A stretch of 8,961 nt of DNA from positions 1 to 8,961 of the forward strand of contig JAQGJO010000164.1 of assembly GCA_028290595.1 (NCBI GenBank), written 5' to 3'. The notes beneath the pieces are model-generated. The model ran no database searches. It was not told the DNA's origin and saw only the letters and a list, made by a program, of their open reading frames with translations. This DNA comes from Hyphomicrobiales bacterium. GTDB lineage: Bacteria; Pseudomonadota; Alphaproteobacteria; Rhizobiales; Beijerinckiaceae. Made by a program: the position numbers and the translations under genes. Numbering within the stretch: position 1 is the stretch's first letter; each line of letters opens with the position of its first letter. Positions 5,851-8,961 of the stretch are shown here, piece by piece.

Positions 5851-6867
5851 TCAGGCTGGCACGGATTGAACTTGTCGCAGCGCAGGCATGATGTGTTCGG
5901 CGAACAGTTCGACCGACCGGATCGGCGTCTGCCGGTCCATCTGCCCGAAATAGAACTGCCCGACCAGGTAATCGGTTCCCGAAATCGCCACCGAACGCTT
6001 AAGCCAGTCGCGCACGAATTCCGGTGTCCCGGCAACGCCTTTGCCTTCCGCCATCAATTCGTCGAACGTGCGGGCGCGTTCGCCGTGCATGGGCGAGCGC
6101 CCGAAGCGGTAGTAAAGATAGTGGAAACTCTCGCGCCAGCGCAGATAGGCGGCGCGGGCCGTGTCCATGGCCCGCGTGCCGTCCTTGTCGATGACCATGA
6201 AAATACTCTGGCCGAAATGCAGGCCGCGCGCATCCTTTGGCAAGGCCGCCTTCCAGGCTTCGATGAATGTGCGCGTGTCTTCAGGCCCGTGCAGCGACAC
6301 GGCGCTGGCGCCGAGCTTTCCGGCGCGCTCCGCATTCGCCAGCATGCCGATGCCGAGCCAGATCGGCGGATGCGGCTTCTGCAGCGGTTCGAGCTGCATG
6401 GGAATATTGTCGACCTGGAAATGCTTGCCCTTGAAGGTGACTTCCTTCTGGGTCAGCGCCATGAACAGGAGCTCGGTATATTCCGCATAGACCTCGCGCG
6501 ATTGATCCGGATCAGCGCCGTAGTAGCGCGCCTCGATCGGTGAAATGCCGCGGCCGAGACCGACTTCGAGGCGTCCGCCGCTGATCTGGTCGAGCATGCA
6601 GATTTCCTCGACCAGGCGCAGCGGATGATACAGCGGCAGCGTATAGACCAGCGGCCCGAACCGCAGCGTCTTGGTGCGCTGTGATACGGCTGTCAGAAGC
6701 ACATTCGGCGAGGCCGCAAGACCCAGCGGCGTCGCATGATGTTCGGCCACGTGATAGCTGCGGAACCCGGCGCGATCGGCAGCGATCGTGTAGTCGATGC
6801 GCGCGTCGTAGAAATCTCGCAGGCTGTCGCCGCTAGCGTCGACATGATCGAAAATACCGAATTCCAT
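5851..6867 (-). CDS. LLM-class flavin-dependent oxidoreductase (bacterial luciferase-like)
   Basis: A 338-residue soluble protein with the luciferase-like monooxygenase TIM-barrel fold. It starts at the first beta strand, MEFGIFDHVD. The characteristic SYHVAEHHATP is at 37-47. The best conserved block, HPLRLVEEICMLDQISGGRL then EVGLGRG, spans 81-107 and belongs to the flavin/phosphate-binding side. PHPPIWLG (165-172) and GVAGTPEFVRDWL near the C-terminus are also typical. Members oxidise substrates with O2 and reduced FMN or use F420; the flavin type is the likelier one in this kind of organism. The EHH-containing luciferase-type subgroup includes alkanal and sulfonate monooxygenases, but the substrate is not readable here. 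AAGGAAA lies about 5 nt before the ATG. It is the first gene of a probable operon with the downstream solute-binding protein, which may deliver the substrate. Confidence 0.92.
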   Translation of the reverse strand: MEFGIFDHVDASGDSLRDFYDARIDYTIAADRAGFRSYHVAEHHATPLGLAASPNVLLTAVSQRTKTLRFGPLVYTLPLYHPLRLVEEICMLDQISGGRLEVGLGRGISPIEARYYGADPDQSREVYAEYTELLFMALTQKEVTFKGKHFQVDNIPMQLEPLQKPHPPIWLGIGMLANAERAGKLGASAVSLHGPEDTRTFIEAWKAALPKDARGLHFGQSIFMVIDKDGTRAMDTARAAYLRWRESFHYLYYRFGRSPMHGERARTFDELMAEGKGVAGTPEFVRDWLKRSVAISGTDYLVGQFYFGQMDRQTPIRSVELFAEHIMPALRQVQSVPA

Positions 6868-7003
6868 GGCGTTTCCTTTATTGTGCGGCCATTCGGCCTG
6901 ATTTTCTTTGAACGTTAGACTTTCACGAAGGCTTAGCGCAAGCTCAAAGCCTGACTGATAATTCGCTCACGAGAATGACCGATTACAGGTGTTAAAATGT
7001 TAA
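6868..7003. other. Upstream region of the flavin monooxygenase gene with a hairpin
   Basis: This comparatively AT-rich, non-coding stretch should hold the promoter of the monooxygenase operon. It contains a hairpin at 6929-6952: AGGCTT/AAGCCT and AGC/GCT stacked with a 2-nt bulge, closing a GCAA loop on the plus strand. A small GTTAA-AATG-TTAAC inverted repeat is at 6991-7004. No convincing -35/-10 pair was found. The adjoining 7004-7193 is the repeat pair described separately. Confidence 0.45.
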
Positions 7004-7060
7004 CAGAAGCCCTCATCCTGAGGAGCAACGCTTTGCGTTGCGTCTCGAAGGACGGGGGCG
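7004..7060 (+). repeat. REP-like palindromic unit, left copy
   Basis: This unit consists of an outer 23-nt segment (7004-7026) containing CTCATCCTGAGGAGC, a hairpin GCAACGC-TTT-GCGTTGC (7025-7041), and an inner 20-nt segment (7041-7060) containing TCTCGAAGGACGGGGG. Outer and inner segments are perfectly repeated in inverse orientation at 7171-7193 and 7139-7158. Sequences of this type are widespread intergenic repeats in Bradyrhizobium-like and related genomes; that recognition comes from general knowledge, not from a search. Confidence 0.88.
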
Positions 7061-7138
7061 AGTGAGAGGATCATGGCGAGCAGCGTTGTAGGTCGAAAGT
7101 ATCGATGGATATTGGCTTTTCATAGCGCTTCGGCGTGT

Positions 7139-7193
7139 CGCCCCCGTCCTTCGAGACGCCTGCTACGCAGGCTCCTCAGGATGAGGGCTTCTG
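7139..7193 (-). repeat. REP-like palindromic unit, right inverted copy
   Basis: Inverted copy of the left unit: the 23-nt outer segment (7171-7193) and 20-nt inner segment (7139-7158) match without error. The central hairpin is different in sequence, GCCTGC-TAC-GCAGGC (7158-7172), yet still self-complementary. The unit ends 6 nt past the hydrolase stop codon and could act as its transcription end or mRNA 3' protector. The 78 nt between the two units (7061-7138) shows no gene. No target-site duplication is seen at the outer ends. Confidence 0.88.
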
Positions 7194-7199
7194 GGATTT

Positions 7200-7916
7200 T
7201 TAGGCCGCAGACACTGGAATCTCCATCCAGTCGCGGATCGCTGCGGTAAACGCCGCCGGCTGTTCGACCGAGACGAAATGGCCGCTGTCCTCGATGACGA
7301 CGAAGCGCGAGCCCGGCACTGCCTTCGCCATGGCCTCATGCTGGGCAGGGGTGCTCCATTCGTCCTGGCGGCCGGCGAGAAACAGCGCCGGACAATGGAT
7401 CGTCGCCAGAACCGGCGTCGCATCGCGGCGGCCGACGAGCGCACGGATCTGCTTTTCGTGAATCTCCGGCGTGGTGCTCATGATCATCTCACGCAACGGC
7501 GCCATGAACGCCGCATCGCCGCGCCGCGCCGGATGGATCATGCCCGGCAGCCAGGCGTCCGCCAGACCTTCCATGCCCTTGTCATAGGCGAGACGGATGA
7601 TCGCCTCGCGCTTTTCCGGTTCGCCCGCGTCGAGGGGATGTACGCCCGTATCGAACGCGCAGAAACGCTCGATCCGCTCGGGAGCCAGCCGCATGATCTC
7701 GAACGCGACACGCCCGCCCATGGAGAAGCCGGCAACCGAGAAGCGCGGCGGCGCGGAAGCAAGCACATGCTCGGCCATGGCCGTCAGCGAGTCGAAACCG
7801 AAGAAGTCCGGCACACGCACCTCGCACACCGGCGCAAGGTCTTCGACCTGGGTGCGGAAAATGCGGGCGTCGCAAAGCAATCCCGGCAGCAGGTACAAAA
7901 TTGGTTTCTGACTCAT
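7200..7916 (-). CDS. Alpha/beta hydrolase
   Basis: A 238-residue cytoplasmic hydrolase of the alpha/beta fold. LYLLPGLLCDARIF (7-20) holds the oxyanion-side loop. The nucleophile elbow GFSMGG (63-68) puts Ser65 at the active site. The acid is probably Asp185 (AGRQDEWSTP, 181-190) and the base His213 (IEDSGHFVSVEQP, 208-220), so the triad is complete. The family contains esterases, lactonases and meta-cleavage-product hydrolases; the substrate cannot be assigned, although the extradiol dioxygenase 4.5 kb away makes a ring-cleavage-product role worth testing. The start at 7916 is supported by GAGGAGA about 4 nt upstream. A small hairpin TCCCGC/GCGGGA (7928-7944) stands just before the ribosome binding site. 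The gene is divergent from the ABC permease gene at 8114. Confidence 0.9.
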   Translation of the reverse strand: MSQKPILYLLPGLLCDARIFRTQVEDLAPVCEVRVPDFFGFDSLTAMAEHVLASAPPRFSVAGFSMGGRVAFEIMRLAPERIERFCAFDTGVHPLDAGEPEKREAIIRLAYDKGMEGLADAWLPGMIHPARRGDAAFMAPLREMIMSTTPEIHEKQIRALVGRRDATPVLATIHCPALFLAGRQDEWSTPAQHEAMAKAVPGSRFVVIEDSGHFVSVEQPAAFTAAIRDWMEIPVSAA

Positions 7917-8029
7917 AGTCTCCTCGTTCCCGCATCTGGCGGGATTTGCGCCTAATTTCGCGCCTCCTTTAGCACGGGGTTTCACGCGGGGGAGGCGAAA
8001 ATTGCCTGCCGGTTTAGCGCCTGATCGGC

Positions 8030-8058
8030 ATAAGTCTTGCTTATTTTCGCCGTGACAA
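8030..8058 (-). promoter_or_regulatory. Candidate hydrolase promoter with overlapping inverted repeat
   Basis: On the minus strand TTGTCA (8058-8053, five of six consensus bases) is followed after 17 nt by ACTTAT (8035-8030), a poor -10. An inverted repeat GTCTTG / CAAGAC (8034-8039 and 8056-8061) straddles both boxes in the 197-nt divergent region, so a regulator binding here could control the hydrolase, the permease or both. A second inverted repeat, CGCCTCC / GGAGGCG, is at 7961-7967 and 7991-7997. All of this is tentative. Confidence 0.25.
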
Positions 8059-8113
8059 GACAATGTACGCTGCGGGGCAAGATGCCGCGAGTGAACTTCC
8101 CTAGCGTCCGAAC

Positions 8114-8961
8114 ATGTCAGATGAGGCGCAAGCACCGATACAACCGTGGCCGGCCGGCCAGATATCAAGCGCCGCATCGGCTCGCCTGCGCGCATTCGGA
8201 ACTCTCGGCCTGAAGGCGCTGCGCAATGGTCTTGCCATAGCCCTCCAGCTCCTTGCCGTCTCGATCGTCATCTTCTTCATCTTGCGCATCATCCCGGCCG
8301 ATCCGCTATCCATGCTGACGCCAGGAAATGCGACGCATGAAGACGCCGACCGCATTCGCCACGCTTACGGATTGGACCGGCCGATCTACGAGCAATATTT
8401 CATGTGGCTCGGCTCAGCCCTGCAGGGCGATCTCGGCAATTCGATCCAGGCGCGCGAACCGGTGACGCGGCTCATTCTGGCCGCGCTGCCGATGACGATC
8501 GAACTGGCTTTCTGTGGCCTCGGCCTCGGTGTGCTGCTCGGCTCGCTCCTCGGTCTGACGGCCTTCTGGTATCGCGGCAGGCCGGTCGAGCGCATTGGCG
8601 AAACGATCGCCAGTCTCGCCCAGTCGATCCCGGATTTCCTGTGGGGCATCTGCTTCGTTCTGCTCTTCGGCCTCTGGCTCAATGTCCTGCCTTTCATCGG
8701 GCCGATCGATCCGAGCATGATCGTCGAACGGCGCAGCGGGTTTCTGCTGATCGACACCTTGCTCGCGGGACGTTGGGACGCGTTCGGCGATCGCCTGCTG
8801 CATCTGGTCCTGCCGGCGACGGCGCTGGCGATGATCAAGATCGCGCTTATCATGCGCGTGCTTCGCTCAAGCCTGATCGAGGCCTATCAGGACGAATATG
8901 TGAACGCGGCGCGCCTGCGCGGCGTTGGCGAGGGCGCGGTTCTCTTTCGTCACGCGCTGCG
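8114..8961 (+). CDS. ABC transporter permease, DppB/OppB type, 3' end outside window
   Basis: The frame is open from the ATG at 8114 to the right edge, giving 282 complete codons. It is an inner-membrane permease of the peptide/nickel class (binding-protein-dependent transport component). Membrane segments are evident at about 39-60 (ending ILRIIPADPLSML, matching the usual RxIPGDP motif), 128-152, 176-195 and 228-250. YGLDRPIYEQYFMWLG (85-100) and GDLGNSI (105-111) are family motifs. The EAA loop that contacts the ATPase is EYVNAARLRGVG (261-272). Compared with DppB it has about 30 extra polar N-terminal residues. An in-frame stop at 8102-8104 makes 8114 the first available ATG; no Shine-Dalgarno is visible before it. 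A partner permease, ATPases and a binding protein would be expected to the right. Confidence 0.92.
   Translation, partial: MSDEAQAPIQPWPAGQISSAASARLRAFGTLGLKALRNGLAIALQLLAVSIVIFFILRIIPADPLSMLTPGNATHEDADRIRHAYGLDRPIYEQYFMWLGSALQGDLGNSIQAREPVTRLILAALPMTIELAFCGLGLGVLLGSLLGLTAFWYRGRPVERIGETIASLAQSIPDFLWGICFVLLFGLWLNVLPFIGPIDPSMIVERRSGFLLIDTLLAGRWDAFGDRLLHLVLPATALAMIKIALIMRVLRSSLIEAYQDEYVNAARLRGVGEGAVLFRHAL

Noticed and set aside
5152..6543. 463-codon plus-strand open frame across two minus-strand genes
   Set aside because: It spans the binding-protein and monooxygenase genes antisense and their junction, with a His/Arg-rich composition typical of the reverse of high-GC coding DNA.
7004..7193. 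Insertion sequence or CRISPR array
   Set aside because: There is no transposase frame, no target duplication and no repeated spacer pattern; a pair of inverted REP-like units explains the sequence.
7917..8195. N-terminal extension of the hydrolase to 331 residues
   Set aside because: The added part has no family similarity, crosses the divergent promoter region and overlaps the permease start; the ATG at 7916 has a strong ribosome binding site.
8386..8853. 155-codon minus-strand open frame under the permease
   Set aside because: The plus strand reads as an unambiguous membrane permease with an EAA loop; this is its antisense shadow.

Overview
The window looks like a piece of an alphaproteobacterial chromosome, most likely Hyphomicrobiales in the Bradyrhizobium/Rhodopseudomonas/Xanthobacteraceae neighbourhood. 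The evidence is high GC, an Omp25/Omp31-type porin-like gene ending in an AKY tail, a RimO N-terminus of rhizobial type, and a palindromic repeat (CTCATCCTGAGGAGC ... TCTCGAAGGACG) of a kind scattered through such genomes. No phage, transposase, integron, CRISPR or RNA gene is visible. This placement is inference from sequence style; no search was run.

Layout, left to right. (1) Positions 1-197, minus strand: the 5' end of rimO (ribosomal protein S12 methylthiotransferase). (2) 342-1214, minus: a signal-peptide-bearing outer-membrane beta-barrel protein with a clear terminator (277-300) and a long upstream leader that can fold so as to hide its own ribosome binding site. (3) 1402-2732, minus: a tightly coupled pair, a type I extradiol (VOC) dioxygenase followed by a YCII-family protein, whose stop and start codons share a base. 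(4) 2973-4745, plus: an exported two-domain protein with an Ala/Pro/Gly linker, function unknown. (5) 4762-6867, minus: an LLM-class flavin monooxygenase followed by a periplasmic solute-binding protein, probably co-transcribed and separated by an 8-bp intercistronic hairpin. (6) 6868-7199: a 332-nt gene-free stretch holding a pair of inverted REP-like units. (7) 7200-7916, minus: an alpha/beta hydrolase. (8) 8114 to the right edge, plus, divergent from the hydrolase: the first about 282 codons of a DppB-type ABC permease.

How the genes may fit together: the extradiol dioxygenase, YCII protein, flavin monooxygenase, alpha/beta hydrolase and two pieces of solute-uptake machinery are the kinds of parts used in catabolism of aromatic or other xenobiotic small molecules. 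They lie in separate transcription units, so a single pathway is only a hypothesis. rimO and the outer-membrane gene look like ordinary core genes.

No unmistakable new system stands out. The observations most worth checking are the foldable leader of the outer-membrane gene, the 7-codon upstream ORF whose stop overlaps the rimO start, the REP pair whose inner hairpins differ in sequence but keep pairing, and the VOC-YCII coupled pair.
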